Shown: positions 42,171-51,663, counted from the stretch's first letter. The stretch is 64,000 bases of DNA from Paenarthrobacter nicotinovorans (GCF_007670255.1 NZ_SZVS01000008.1:62001-126000); one strand, 5' to 3'. Numbers and translations are program-made. Notes: generated by a model not told the origin, from the sequence alone.

Positions 42171-43205
42171 TCAGGCTTCAAGGAGCGAAGCCGCGAGTCG
42201 GCTCAGTTCAGCGGATGCTTCGGCGTGATTCCGGTTGGCTTCGGCCACCCGGACCACTTCACCGATGACCAGGACTGCCGGGTTGCTGCAGCCGGTCGCC
42301 GCTGTTTCGATACTACCGAGGTCGGCGATGGTGGTGCGCTGGCCGGGTCGGTAGCCACGTTCCACAACGGCCATGGGCATGTCGGATGTCATCCCCGCCC
42401 GGCGCAGGCCGGCGGCCAGCTGAGGCAAGGTTCCTATGCCCATGAGGACCACAATGGTGCCACCCAGTCCAGCCAGGTGGGTGTGTTCCTTCTCCGTCAG
42501 GGGAGCGTGGCCGGAAACCACTGTGAACATGTGGCTCACTTCCCGGTGCGTTACTGGAATCCCCGCGGCCGCAGGCACGGAGATGGCGCTGGTGACACCC
42601 GAAACAACCCGGACAGGAACGCCGGCTGCGACGCACGCCGCAACCTCCTCGCCGCCACGTCCAAATACATACGGGTCGCCGCCCTTGAGCCTGACGACGT
42701 TCTTGCCGAGCAGTGCCGCTTCCACCATGAGCTTTTCGATCCCACGCTGCGTCACCTTGTGCAGGCCAGGCTGTTTTCCGACATCCACAAGCTCCGCGGA
42801 GGTCAGGTCCGCCAGTTCCTGGCAGGGGGCCAAACGGTCGTAGAACACGACGTCGGCATCCCGCAAAGCGTCTACGGCACCTACCGTCAGCAAGTCCAGT
42901 GCGCCTGGTCCTCCACCCACCAGGGTCACGTGTCCGGCCGCCCCCGGTGCCGGCTCAAACGCCACGGGGATGCCCGCGGCGCGGCAGCGGTCCACCAGCG
43001 CGGCCCAACGGTCGTCGCCGTCGTCCACTACGGCTACCAGGAACGGGCGATCCGGGAGCTGGCCGTTGGCCGGCACCGCGTCCGGAGTGCTGAGGCGGTG
43101 GACTGTGGCGCCGGCGTGCTGGTAGCGGCGGACGGCTTGCCGGGCGGTCTTGTCGGATCCTGTGACCAACACATCGCGGCCGGTGAGATCAATGGTGAGC
43201 TGCAT
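42171..43205 (-). CDS. cobA: Uroporphyrinogen-III C-methyltransferase (SUMT)
   Basis: Methylates uroporphyrinogen III to precorrin-2, the first committed step to siroheme used by NirB. 344 aa. The methyltransferase domain starts near residue 92 (HVTLVGGGPGALDLLTVGAVDAL) with YDRL, KQPGLHKVTQ, RLKGGDPYVFGRGGEE and VVSGVTSA motifs. The N-terminal 90 residues are a shortened CysG/Met8-like Rossmann region (DVLVTGSDKTARQAVRRY), too short for a full dehydrogenase/ferrochelatase. It sits 12 nt after nirB and 12 nt before nnaR. Confidence 0.92.
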   Translation of the reverse strand: MQLTIDLTGRDVLVTGSDKTARQAVRRYQHAGATVHRLSTPDAVPANGQLPDRPFLVAVVDDGDDRWAALVDRCRAAGIPVAFEPAPGAAGHVTLVGGGPGALDLLTVGAVDALRDADVVFYDRLAPCQELADLTSAELVDVGKQPGLHKVTQRGIEKLMVEAALLGKNVVRLKGGDPYVFGRGGEEVAACVAAGVPVRVVSGVTSAISVPAAAGIPVTHREVSHMFTVVSGHAPLTEKEHTHLAGLGGTIVVLMGIGTLPQLAAGLRRAGMTSDMPMAVVERGYRPGQRTTIADLGSIETAATGCSNPAVLVIGEVVRVAEANRNHAEASAELSRLAASLLEA

Positions 43206-43217
43206 AGGGACCCCTTG

Positions 43218-45830
43218 TTATTCGCTGCGGACCGGGATGGTGGAGGCGATGAGCACGCCGCCCTTTTCTTCATTCGTGGCAGGGCGGATCTGGCCGCGCT
43301 CCGGAACGAAGGCAATGGACTCGTCCTTCTGGTCGGGGGCGTTGACGAAGGAGCGGAAACGGCGGAGGCGCTCCGGGTCCTTCAAGGTCTCTGCCCACTC
43401 ATCCTGGTAGGTGTCGATGTGCTTGGCCATCGCGGCTTCAAGTTCGGCGGCAATACCCAGGGAATCGTGAACCACCACGTCCTCGACGTGTTTGATGTCG
43501 CCGTCGAGCTCTTCCTGCCAGCGGGCGGTGCGCTGGAGGCGGTCGGCGGTGCGGATGTAGTACATCAGATAGCGGTCGATGTACTTCAGCAGCGTTTCGT
43601 CGTCGAGGTCCTTGGCGAGCAACTTGGCGTGGGCCGGAGTGGCGCCGCCGTTGCCTCCCACATAGAGGTTCCAGCCATCGGCCGTCGCGATCACGCCGAC
43701 GTCTTTGCCCCTGGCTTCGGCGCACTCGCGGGCGCATCCGGAAACACCCATCTTGAGTTTGTGGGGACTGCGGAGGCCCCGGTAGCGCAGTTCCAGTGCG
43801 ATGGCCATGGCCACGGAATCCTGTACGCCAAAGCGGCACCACGTGGATCCGACGCAGGACTTCACTGTGCGCAGGCTCTTCCCGTAGGCCTGGCCCGACT
43901 CGAAGCCCGCGTCCACCAGTTCCTTCCAGATGTCCGGCAGTTGCTCAAGCCGGGCACCGAACATATCGATCCGCTGGCCACCAGTGATCTTGGTGTAGAG
44001 GTTGTACTTCTCGGCAACTGCTGCGATGACCCCAAGACCCTTGGGGGTGATTTCACCACCGGCGATGCGGGGGACCACCGAATAGGTTCCGTCCTTCTGC
44101 ATATTGGCCAAAGCGCGGTCGTTGGTGTCCTGCAGCGAGCCGCGGCCGGCGTCCAAAACGTAGGCGGAGTGCTGGCTGGCCAGGATCGAGGCGATGGTCG
44201 GCTTGCAGATATCGCAGCCTGCACCCGTGCCGTACTTGGCCATGATCTCCTCGAAGGAGGTGAGCTCCAGGACACGGATGGCATCGAAGAGTTCCTGGCG
44301 GGAGAGGCTGATGTGCTCGCAGAGGGCTTTGGAGACCTCGATCCCGGACTTGGTGAGTTCGCCTTCCAGGAGCTTCTTGAGCATGGGAACGCAGGAGCCG
44401 CACTGGGTTCCGGCCCGGGTGCACCCCTTGAGCTCTCCGAGCTCCCGGACCGGGGCGTTGCCTTCGCACGTGCCGCAACCGTTGATGGTGTCGCGGATGG
44501 TACCGGCAGCCACGTTGTTGCAGGAGCACAGGATCGCGTCATCGGGCAGTTCTGTCTCCGGGGCCTCCCCGCCGCCGGCGGCGCTGAGGTACGCTCCCGG
44601 TTCGGCAGGCAGTTCACGGCCCAGCAGGGGACGCAGGCTCATGTAGGGGGAGGCGTCCCCGACGAAGATGCCGCCCAGGAGGGTCTTTGCATCATCGGTG
44701 GTGACGATCTTCTGGTACACGCCACGGGCGGGGTCGGCGTAGACGATTTCCAAGGCGTGCTCGGTGCGGGCAAAGGCGTCGCCGAAGCTGGCAACGTCGA
44801 CTCCGGAGAGCTTGAGTTTGGTGGCCGTGTCGAAGCCGGGGAATGTCGCTTCGCCACCATGCAGCCGGTCGGCAACGATTTCAGCCATGGTGTTGGCCGG
44901 GGCCACCAGGCCCAGGCACATCCCACCAAAGTTGGCCACCTCGCCAATGGCCCAGATGCCCTCCACCTCGGTGGCGCAGAAGTCGTTGATGACCACACCC
45001 CCACGCGGGCCAAGGCTGAACATCTGCTCTTCGCCCTCGGCTGCACGGAAGAGGTCATCCCGGGGCCTGACACCAATGGCCACAATCACCAGGTCGGCGG
45101 GGATGGTACGGCCGTCCGCCATGAGAACTCCGGTGACCTGGCCGTCGTCGTCCGTCAGAACTTCGGAGGGAAACACGCCGCCGTGCACCTCGAAACCCTT
45201 GGCCGCGATCAAACGGCCCAAAGCCTGGCCCGCACCTTCATCCAACTGGGTGTTCATCAACCACGGGGAGCCGTTGATGACAACAGGGGTCGCGCCGAGC
45301 TGCTCGGTACCGGCGGCGGACTCGAGGCCCAGCAGGCCACCGCCGATGGTGACCGCATTGACCTTTCGGCCGAGTTTCGCGGTCAACTCCGCGATTGCTT
45401 TGTTGATGGACCACACGTCCTCGAGGGTGCGGTAAACATGCGTATGGTCGGCGCCGGGAATGGGAAGCCGGGCAGCATCAGAGCCCGTCGCAACCACCAA
45501 CTGGTCGTAGGCGTACACGCTGCCCGCGGCGGTGGTGACGTTCTTGGCAACGGGATCAATCCTCACCGCGCGCTCGCCGGTCTTCAGTTCCACGGCCGGG
45601 TGGTCCCACATTGCGGCATCGCCCAGAGTGAGGTCAACGGTGGTTTCCGTCAGGGCCTTGCTCAGCGCCACACGGTCGTAGGGAAGGTGCGCCTCCTCGG
45701 TCAGCACGGTGAGCTGCCAGCCTTCAAGACCGCGATTGACCATGGCATCGGTGAAGCGGTGGGCGGCGGGGCCGCCGCCGACGATGACGACGCGGCGTGG
45801 AGTCCCTGTGCTTGAAGTGTGTCCGGTCAC
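43218..45830 (-). CDS. nirB: Assimilatory nitrite reductase [NAD(P)H] large subunit
   Basis: Reduces nitrite to ammonium. 870 aa, full family length. N-terminal FAD/NAD module (VVIVGGGPAAHRFTDAM, LPYDRVALSKAL), BFD-like [2Fe-2S] region with CSCNN and GCTRAGTQCGSC, then the sulfite/nitrite reductase ferredoxin-like and siroheme domains, with the 4Fe-4S/siroheme cysteines in KSCVGSTWCRFG and SGCARECAEARG. The start is GTG 45830 with AAAGG upstream. It heads the nirB-cobA-nnaR operon; its usual partner nirD is transcribed in the opposite direction. Confidence 0.95.
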   Translation of the reverse strand: MTGHTSSTGTPRRVVIVGGGPAAHRFTDAMVNRGLEGWQLTVLTEEAHLPYDRVALSKALTETTVDLTLGDAAMWDHPAVELKTGERAVRIDPVAKNVTTAAGSVYAYDQLVVATGSDAARLPIPGADHTHVYRTLEDVWSINKAIAELTAKLGRKVNAVTIGGGLLGLESAAGTEQLGATPVVINGSPWLMNTQLDEGAGQALGRLIAAKGFEVHGGVFPSEVLTDDDGQVTGVLMADGRTIPADLVIVAIGVRPRDDLFRAAEGEEQMFSLGPRGGVVINDFCATEVEGIWAIGEVANFGGMCLGLVAPANTMAEIVADRLHGGEATFPGFDTATKLKLSGVDVASFGDAFARTEHALEIVYADPARGVYQKIVTTDDAKTLLGGIFVGDASPYMSLRPLLGRELPAEPGAYLSAAGGGEAPETELPDDAILCSCNNVAAGTIRDTINGCGTCEGNAPVRELGELKGCTRAGTQCGSCVPMLKKLLEGELTKSGIEVSKALCEHISLSRQELFDAIRVLELTSFEEIMAKYGTGAGCDICKPTIASILASQHSAYVLDAGRGSLQDTNDRALANMQKDGTYSVVPRIAGGEITPKGLGVIAAVAEKYNLYTKITGGQRIDMFGARLEQLPDIWKELVDAGFESGQAYGKSLRTVKSCVGSTWCRFGVQDSVAMAIALELRYRGLRSPHKLKMGVSGCARECAEARGKDVGVIATADGWNLYVGGNGGATPAHAKLLAKDLDDETLLKYIDRYLMYYIRTADRLQRTARWQEELDGDIKHVEDVVVHDSLGIAAELEAAMAKHIDTYQDEWAETLKDPERLRRFRSFVNAPDQKDESIAFVPERGQIRPATNEEKGGVLIASTIPVRSE

Positions 45831-45897
45831 TGGTGGGCCTTTCGCAAATGGTGCAGACGGATCTCCGCAACGTGTGGTCCCAGCCTAGGAAGGGGCA

Positions 45898-45935
45898 GTT
45901 TCGCTTCAGTTTCCCGTTTGTTTCGTGGTCTTAAC
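45898..45935 (-). promoter_or_regulatory. Putative GlnR box between nirB and nirD
   Basis: Minus strand: GTTAA-n6-GAAAC-n6-GAAAC-n6-GAAAC, four 5-mers exactly 11 bp apart (45931, 45920, 45909, 45898), 68 nt from the nirB start. This matches the actinobacterial GlnR consensus gTnAc-n6-GaAAc well. It sits in the 282-bp divergent gap and may serve both genes. Confidence 0.65.
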
Positions 45936-46112
45936 TTCTGCATCACGAACGCGTTTCAGCAGGTGTGAGGTGTCTTTTACCAATCGGACACAAAGGCGCA
46001 CCCCGGACGAAACACCCCGGTTTTAGCGTGGAGGAGTGGTCACAAGCGTGGCCTGGTCCGGCAGATGCGGCAGTGGAATACGGCACTTCCGGACACAGTG
46101 AGAGGGGCTGAA

Positions 46113-46505
46113 ATGACCGTAATTCTGGACCGCGCCGGGACTTTGGACAATGCCAAGGGACTGGCCGAGGGCATCACCTGGCACCGCGTTTGCCTTATGG
46201 ACGAACTCGAGCCCGCCTGGGGAGAAGCTGCGTTGATTCAAGGGCGGCAGGTCGCACTCTTTCGAACAGGACCCTCAGAGGTATTTGCCGTCGCCCAGCA
46301 GGACCCGGCCACTCTCGCCAACGTCATGGCGCGCGGAATCATCGGCTCCCGGGGCAGCCGGCCCACCATCGCTTCACCGCTCCACAAAGAGGTCTATGAC
46401 CTTGAAACAGGTGAATGCTTCAGCAATGCCGAACTCAGCCTCGAAGTCTTCGCTACCCGCCTCGTGGACGGCTTTGTTGAAGTTGGGCTCCAGGAATCGG
46501 TGTGA
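46113..46505 (+). CDS. nirD: Nitrite reductase small subunit
   Basis: 130 aa Rieske-like NirD subunit of assimilatory nitrite reductase: GITWHRVCLMDELEPAWGEAALIQGRQVALFRTGPSEVFAVAQQDP...RGIIGSRGSRPTIASPLHKEVYDLETGECF. As usual for NirD, the Cys/His cluster ligands of true Rieske proteins are absent. ATG 46113 is preferred (GAGGGG upstream); the frame extends to 46065. It is divergent from nirB across a shared control region. It ends 3 nt from the convergent mutase gene. Confidence 0.9.
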   Translation: MTVILDRAGTLDNAKGLAEGITWHRVCLMDELEPAWGEAALIQGRQVALFRTGPSEVFAVAQQDPATLANVMARGIIGSRGSRPTIASPLHKEVYDLETGECFSNAELSLEVFATRLVDGFVEVGLQESV

Positions 46506-46508
46506 AAG

Positions 46509-48257
46509 CTACTGCCCCAGCGCTTCGCGGACATCGCCAAGCACATCATCCAGGGCGGTCCGCGCCGCTTGGCGTGCTTCGGGCAGTTCCGCTGCCGATT
46601 CCACCGGACGGATCACTTCCAGGTAGCACTTGAGCTTGGGTTCGGTGCCGCTGGGCCGGATGATGACGCGGCTCTGGTCACGCGTGAGGTAGAGCAGCCC
46701 GTCCGTGGGAGGCAGGGCGTCGCTTCCTTCCGCCAGATCCGTGGACACTTCGACGGCGGAACCTCCAAACGCTTCGGGCGGGTTGACCCGCAGGCGGTTC
46801 ATCATGGCATCGAGAAGGCCCAGATCGGCCACGCGGATGCTCAATTGGTCGCTCGCGTGCAGGCCGTGCACCAGATACAGATCATCCAGGGTGTCGAAGA
46901 TCGACTTGCCCTCAGCTTTGGCAGCCGCCGCCATCTCGGCGATCAGCACGGCGGCCGAGATTCCGTCCTTGTCGCGGACCAGCTCCGGCGCCACACAGTA
47001 ACCCAATGCTTCCTCGTACCCGTAGGTGAGGCCGGGAACCCGGGAAATCCACTTGAAGCCCGTGAGCGTTTCTTCGTGGGCAAAGCCTGCCGACGCCGCG
47101 ATCCGGGAGAGCAGCCGTGAGGACACGATCGAGTTGGCGAAAACACCGGTGTGCGCATCGTCCGAGGAAGCGGAGGCAGCCAACCGGGCCACGATATGGG
47201 CTCCCAGCAACGCCCCAACCTCGTCGCCACGCAGCATGCGCCAGGCACCCGTCGCGGGGTCCAGGGCAGCAACCGCAGCGCGATCGGCGTCGGGATCATT
47301 GGCCAACACGATGTCCGCGCCGGCCTCCTCGGCAGCGGCGAGTGCCAGGTCCAGTGCGCCGGGTTCTTCCGGATTCGGAAAAGCAACGGTGGGGAAGTCC
47401 GGGTCCGGCTCAGCTTGCTCCGCCACGAGGGTCACATCAGTGAACCCGGCGGCATTCAGGACCGAGACGGCCGTCCCGCCGCCCACGCCGTGCATCGGCG
47501 TCAGAACAATTTTCAGGTCCCGCGCGGGGAAGTGCTCCCGATCCACCAGCTTGGCCATGGACGTTTCGTAGTCCGAGGCAATCGACCCCGGCAGTACAGA
47601 CCAGCCGGAATCGGCCAGTTCGATGGACTCCAACGCCCCAACGGCCTCGATCCTGGCTGCTATTTCGGCATCGTAGGGGGCGACAATCTGCGCCCCACGG
47701 CCACTCTCAGCCACCGCATGCCGTCCCAAGTAGACCTTGTACCCGTTGTCCTGCGGCGGGTTGTGGCTGGCAGTGACCATCACGCCGCCGTCGCACTCCA
47801 GGCTCCTGACCGCGTAGGCGAGCAACGGCGTCGGAAGGGCTGCCGGCATAAGGAACGTTTCGATGCCCGCGGCAGTGAAGATCGCCGCTGTCTCTTCCGC
47901 GAAGATGTCCGAGTTGTACCGGGCGTCAAAGCCGACGACGGCGCGTGGCCGCGTTCCCGGTGCAGCTGTGGTCACGGCTTCGGTGAGGAAAGCTGCCAGT
48001 CCTGCTGCCGCCCGGCGGACCACCACGCGGTTCATGCGGTTGGGCCCGGGACCGAGGGCGGCGCGGAGGCCCGCCGTGCCGAATTGCAGGGTGCCGTTGA
48101 AGCTGTCGCCCAGTTCCTGGGCCGCTCCCGCATCACCGGCTGCGGCGAGGTCGGCAAGCTCCAGGAGGGCCGCCGTCGTCGTTGGATCGGGGTCCTGGGC
48201 GGCCCACTGGCGGGCGTCGATGATCAGCTGTTCACGTGCGGCATCACTGGATGTCAT
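46509..48257 (-). CDS. Phosphoglucomutase/phosphomannomutase family protein
   Basis: Interconverts hexose 1- and 6-phosphates. About 582 aa, alpha-D-phosphohexomutase superfamily. Seen: FGTAGLRAALGPGPNRMNRV N-terminus, catalytic serine loop VMVTASHNPPQDNGYKVYLG, metal loop NDPDADRAAVA, sugar loop FANSIVSSR/GYEEALGY, and phosphate-binding RPSGTEPKLKCYLE at the C-terminus. The length and motif set match the PGM2-like/phospho-sugar mutase group. ATG 48257 fits a leaderless start (TAGTTT 7 nt upstream); GTG 48284 is the alternative. Confidence 0.9.
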   Translation of the reverse strand: MTSSDAAREQLIIDARQWAAQDPDPTTTAALLELADLAAAGDAGAAQELGDSFNGTLQFGTAGLRAALGPGPNRMNRVVVRRAAAGLAAFLTEAVTTAAPGTRPRAVVGFDARYNSDIFAEETAAIFTAAGIETFLMPAALPTPLLAYAVRSLECDGGVMVTASHNPPQDNGYKVYLGRHAVAESGRGAQIVAPYDAEIAARIEAVGALESIELADSGWSVLPGSIASDYETSMAKLVDREHFPARDLKIVLTPMHGVGGGTAVSVLNAAGFTDVTLVAEQAEPDPDFPTVAFPNPEEPGALDLALAAAEEAGADIVLANDPDADRAAVAALDPATGAWRMLRGDEVGALLGAHIVARLAASASSDDAHTGVFANSIVSSRLLSRIAASAGFAHEETLTGFKWISRVPGLTYGYEEALGYCVAPELVRDKDGISAAVLIAEMAAAAKAEGKSIFDTLDDLYLVHGLHASDQLSIRVADLGLLDAMMNRLRVNPPEAFGGSAVEVSTDLAEGSDALPPTDGLLYLTRDQSRVIIRPSGTEPKLKCYLEVIRPVESAAELPEARQAARTALDDVLGDVREALGQ

Positions 48258-48290
48258 AGGGACAAAACTATCCTCAATGCACACGGCAAG

Positions 48291-48357
48291 GGCAACGCGG
48301 GGTCAGATATGGCCCATAAATCGGGTCGTAATGGGCCAAATCCGACCCCGGGTCGCC
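48291..48357. repeat. Intergenic palindrome family A, copy 3 (degenerate)
   Basis: 27-bp arms (48291-48317 and 48331-48357) with four mismatches, core GCAACGCGGGGTCAGATATG. It lies between the levanase stop and the mutase start on the same strand. Confidence 0.85.
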
Positions 48358-49980
48358 TTAGAACGGACGTGAGTGCACGTCGAAGCGGGCCTCTCCGTCC
48401 AAGCTGAACACCGACGTTCCCGCAGCGTCCCAATCCGGGAAGAACGTGTCCGTAATGACCGCCGTGCCATCCCCGGCAAAGACCTCCACCGATGAGGAAT
48501 CGAGGAGGACTGTGAGATGGACCTTTCCGTCGCTCCCGGTAGAAGGAAGGGACACCTGGTGGTAAGGGCTGAACTTCTCGGAGAAGTTGGTGGTTCCTGC
48601 CTGTGAACGGTCCACCTTCAGTGTCCGGTTTTCCTTGGTGTAGGAGATCCGCAAACCGGAGTTGCCGTCGGCGGAGCGGCGGAGAATGACGCCGGCCTCC
48701 CGCGCGGACGACAGGTCCAGATCGAGCTCAAGCAACTGGGTGCGAGCCCCAAAGTCCCCTCCCAAGTCCTGGATCGAGGAGTCCACGGTGAGGTTTTTGT
48801 TGTTGATCTCACCGCCCCGGCGTTCCAGTGCTTCCCTGGCCGTGCCCGCGATTGCGGAGCGCAGCTCATAGCGGCGCTCGCCCCGGACCAGCGTGAGTTC
48901 CCTGGGAATGGCCATGGAGCCACGCCAGGGAGTGGTGGGGACGTTCTGGGCGTAATCCCAGTTGCCCATCCAGCCCAGCAGTACGGGTTTGTCCCCGGGC
49001 GCGTTGGAGATGGAGTTGGCGGCGTAGTAGTCGGCTCCGTGGTCCAGCCATTGCGACTCTGACAAAGGAGCGTCGGGGGCAGCGGCGTTTTCGGCAGTGA
49101 AACGGGTCCCGTCGAATTCGCCCACGAAGTACTGCATGCCGGACCCGCCCGCGATGCCGCCTGGGTTGATGCTCAGCACCATGACCCACTTTTTCGCCGT
49201 GGAGCCCTCCACCGGCATCTGGACAAGCTCTGGGACCTCCCACAGGCCACCCTGGGCTCCGACGCCGGAGAAGTCGCTGAGGTAGTCCCAGTGGAGCAGG
49301 TCGGTGGACTTGAAGAGCTTGACCACCTGGGCGTCGGCCACCACGGTAGTCATCACCCAGTATTGGCCGGGCTCGTACCAGAAGACTTTGGGGTCACGGA
49401 AGTTGTTGTTGGCGGGCGCGAGGTTGAGCACAGGATTACCGGAGTACTTCTGCCACGTGGTACCGCCGTCTAGGCTGTACGCGACTGATTGCGCCTGGGC
49501 TCCTTGGGGGAGCGCGCCGTTTTTGCCGTAGGCGCTGGTGTAGAGGGCTATCATCGGCGGGTTTCCGGCCGATCCAAGGCCCGAAGCATTGTTGCTGTCC
49601 ATCACCATGCAGCCGGAGAAGATCTCTTCCGCGGCGCTTGCCTCCATGGCTACCGGTTGCTGTTCCCAATTCACGAGGTCTTTGCTGGTGGAGTGGCCCC
49701 ACGACATGTTGCCCCACGAATTGGCGCGCGGGTTGTACTGGTAGAACGCGTGGTACGTGCCGTCGTGGTAGATCAGTCCGTTGGGATCATTGAGCCAATT
49801 CTTCTCGGCCGTCAGGTGTGCCAAGGGCCGCCACGGATCCGAAGCGGTGGGCGTCCGGCCCGCCGTGGTGGGCGCCGGCGTCGGGCCTGCCGTGCAGGAG
49901 GCGGCAGAAAAGGCGACGACGATGGCGGCACTTGCGGCCAGCAATTGGCGGCGGGACAGGTGGGGGCTGGGATGAGTCAT
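48358..49980 (-). CDS. GH32 levanase/fructanase, Tat-type lipoprotein
   Basis: Hydrolyses beta-fructans outside the cell. 540 aa. The N-terminus has a twin-arginine motif (SRRQLLAAS) and a lipobox ending at Cys29 (FSAASC), so it is probably a Tat-exported lipoprotein. GH32 motifs: NWLNDPNG with nucleophile Asp65, RDP with Asp196, WEVPEL with acid/base Glu248. The C-terminal beta-sandwich runs from about 390 to the end. It follows the levansucrase gene by 81 nt on the same strand, so the two probably act on the same polymer. Confidence 0.92.
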   Translation of the reverse strand: MTHPSPHLSRRQLLAASAAIVVAFSAASCTAGPTPAPTTAGRTPTASDPWRPLAHLTAEKNWLNDPNGLIYHDGTYHAFYQYNPRANSWGNMSWGHSTSKDLVNWEQQPVAMEASAAEEIFSGCMVMDSNNASGLGSAGNPPMIALYTSAYGKNGALPQGAQAQSVAYSLDGGTTWQKYSGNPVLNLAPANNNFRDPKVFWYEPGQYWVMTTVVADAQVVKLFKSTDLLHWDYLSDFSGVGAQGGLWEVPELVQMPVEGSTAKKWVMVLSINPGGIAGGSGMQYFVGEFDGTRFTAENAAAPDAPLSESQWLDHGADYYAANSISNAPGDKPVLLGWMGNWDYAQNVPTTPWRGSMAIPRELTLVRGERRYELRSAIAGTAREALERRGGEINNKNLTVDSSIQDLGGDFGARTQLLELDLDLSSAREAGVILRRSADGNSGLRISYTKENRTLKVDRSQAGTTNFSEKFSPYHQVSLPSTGSDGKVHLTVLLDSSSVEVFAGDGTAVITDTFFPDWDAAGTSVFSLDGEARFDVHSRPF

Positions 49981-50061
49981 GGGAAGAATCCTGAAGGGTT
50001 GGGGTGGCGGGGTGCGCCATGTTGTGGCCGGCGCACCCCGCCGTGGCCGTAGGGCCGGGTG

Positions 50062-51663
50062 TTACTTGTAGAGGCCCTCGCCGCCGACGCGGACGTTGGT
50101 GGGGAGGTAGCCGAACGGGCCGAGGCCGTTCTGGCCGAAGCTGCGGTCAACCTGCGTCACGCCGGCCTTGAAGTTCATCTTCACGGTGGGTGAGAGGGAA
50201 CCGCCGCGGACGCCGTCCACGTTGTCGATGAACGACTGCACCAGGCCACCGGGCTGCACGTAGTGTGAGTACGCCTGGAACTGGCGGCCGTTCTGGCGCG
50301 GGTCCGGACCTTCGGGCGCGTTGGCCGGCATGTTCAGGTCCGTGGGTGATCCGAGCGCCAGTCCGCTGTTGTTGACGGGCTGGTAGTCGGAACGGACACC
50401 GTCGCCGACGAAGCCGTAGACGCCGTCGGGGCCGCGCATGCCATCCGCGTACGTGAACTGGTGGCTGATGGTGAACAGGTAGTACTTGTTCTTGCCGTTC
50501 TCGTTCTGGATGAAGATCTGCGGGCGCTCTGTCTGGTCATTGACGCAGTTGGCGGACAGGAGCGGGGGCAGGAAGCTCCACTTGGTCAGATCCTTGTTGT
50601 CGGCCACAGCCAGGCCCACGTTCGCGGTCTGGTACCAGGCGCCGGTGGTGCTGTTGACCTGGTCCACGGTCTCAGCGTGGGGATCGCCAGGGCGGTACCC
50701 GAGGTCCTCCTGCTTGCACTTGTAGGAGCCGCGGGTGCCGCCAGTGTTGCCTTCGAACACCATGAAAGTCTTGCCCGGGTGGGCGGGGTCACTGAAGGTG
50801 TACGGATCGCGGAAAGCGAAGCCCGGGTTCTGGGCCTTGTTCTGGTACAGCTTTCCGTCCGGTTCCAGCAGCTTGGTGTGCTGGAAGCCGTCGAAGCTGA
50901 CGCCGTCCTTGGTGGCGTGGATGTTGCCCAAGGCCTTTGCGATGACGGCATCCGGGGCAATCCCGCCGCCGCCCGCGTTCCGCTCGGCGACGTCGTAGAA
51001 CGTGGTGGCCGTGTAGAAGACGTTGATCTTGTTGCCCTGCATCAGGCGTGTGGAGCCGGACCATTCGGTGTTGCCGATGGAGGTGTTGGGCAGGAAGAGA
51101 TGTCCGCCGTAGTTCCACTTGTCCTTGGCGGGATCGGCGTTGGTCTTCCGGAAGAAGTAGCCGATCCGGGCGTTCCAGTGGCGCTGGTCGAAGCCGTAGC
51201 CGGCGTGCCGGTCGGCCACCAGGGCGAAGATGACGTCCCAGCCCTTGTAGCTGATCTGGTTGGCATTCTCGTCGGTCAGCGACCACGTATCCCACACCCA
51301 CACGTCATCGTTCATTGCCGGGAAGTCCTTGGGGATCTCCGGCATGGTGACGTTGGGGCTCATGGAGTTCTGGCCGGGCGTCACGTTGGGGTTGCTTTGG
51401 GCCATGATCTGCTTGGCGTCGGCCCGGGTCCACTTCGAGGTGAAGTTGGCGGCCGGATCGTAGGCCTGCTGGGTGTGCAGCGACGGCAGCGGGAAGCCGG
51501 GCGTGGGTGCCGGCATGGTGCTCGACGGCGGGTCGGCAGGCAGGTTCGCCTGCGCGGCCGGCGTCACCAGCAGGATGGTGCCCGCTACGCTGGCGGCCGC
51601 TGCGACGGCTACTGCCCGTCGCAGACGCCGCCGAGGCCGTTGGGGGTTTGAGTGCGTGTTCAT
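50062..51663 (-). CDS. GH68 levansucrase, secreted
   Basis: Builds levan from sucrose and releases glucose. 533 aa. Sec signal peptide of about 39 residues (RRRLRRAVAVAAAASVAG...AAQA). GH68 catalytic residues: nucleophile Asp125 in VWDTW, transition-state Asp286 in FRDPYTF, acid/base Glu379 in QTERPQIF. Two cysteines (316 and 373) could form a disulfide. ATG 51663 is preferred because AGAAGAG precedes it. It heads the levansucrase-levanase pair, with a promoter at 51862-51891 and a LacI-type operator upstream. Confidence 0.93.
   Translation of the reverse strand: MNTHSNPQRPRRRLRRAVAVAAAASVAGTILLVTPAAQANLPADPPSSTMPAPTPGFPLPSLHTQQAYDPAANFTSKWTRADAKQIMAQSNPNVTPGQNSMSPNVTMPEIPKDFPAMNDDVWVWDTWSLTDENANQISYKGWDVIFALVADRHAGYGFDQRHWNARIGYFFRKTNADPAKDKWNYGGHLFLPNTSIGNTEWSGSTRLMQGNKINVFYTATTFYDVAERNAGGGGIAPDAVIAKALGNIHATKDGVSFDGFQHTKLLEPDGKLYQNKAQNPGFAFRDPYTFSDPAHPGKTFMVFEGNTGGTRGSYKCKQEDLGYRPGDPHAETVDQVNSTTGAWYQTANVGLAVADNKDLTKWSFLPPLLSANCVNDQTERPQIFIQNENGKNKYYLFTISHQFTYADGMRGPDGVYGFVGDGVRSDYQPVNNSGLALGSPTDLNMPANAPEGPDPRQNGRQFQAYSHYVQPGGLVQSFIDNVDGVRGGSLSPTVKMNFKAGVTQVDRSFGQNGLGPFGYLPTNVRVGGEGLYK

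Noticed and set aside
40989..45815. Very long plus-strand open frame (1608 codons) across the nitrite genes
   Set aside because: It is the antisense shadow of nirB, cobA and nnaR; its composition is typical of reverse-strand translation of high-GC genes, and all three minus-strand proteins have clear family motifs.
45898..45924. Repeated GTTTC at 11-bp spacing considered as a short repeat array or CRISPR-like element
   Set aside because: The units are 5 bp with 6-bp non-repeated spacers, far too short for CRISPR, and the pattern fits a GlnR site.
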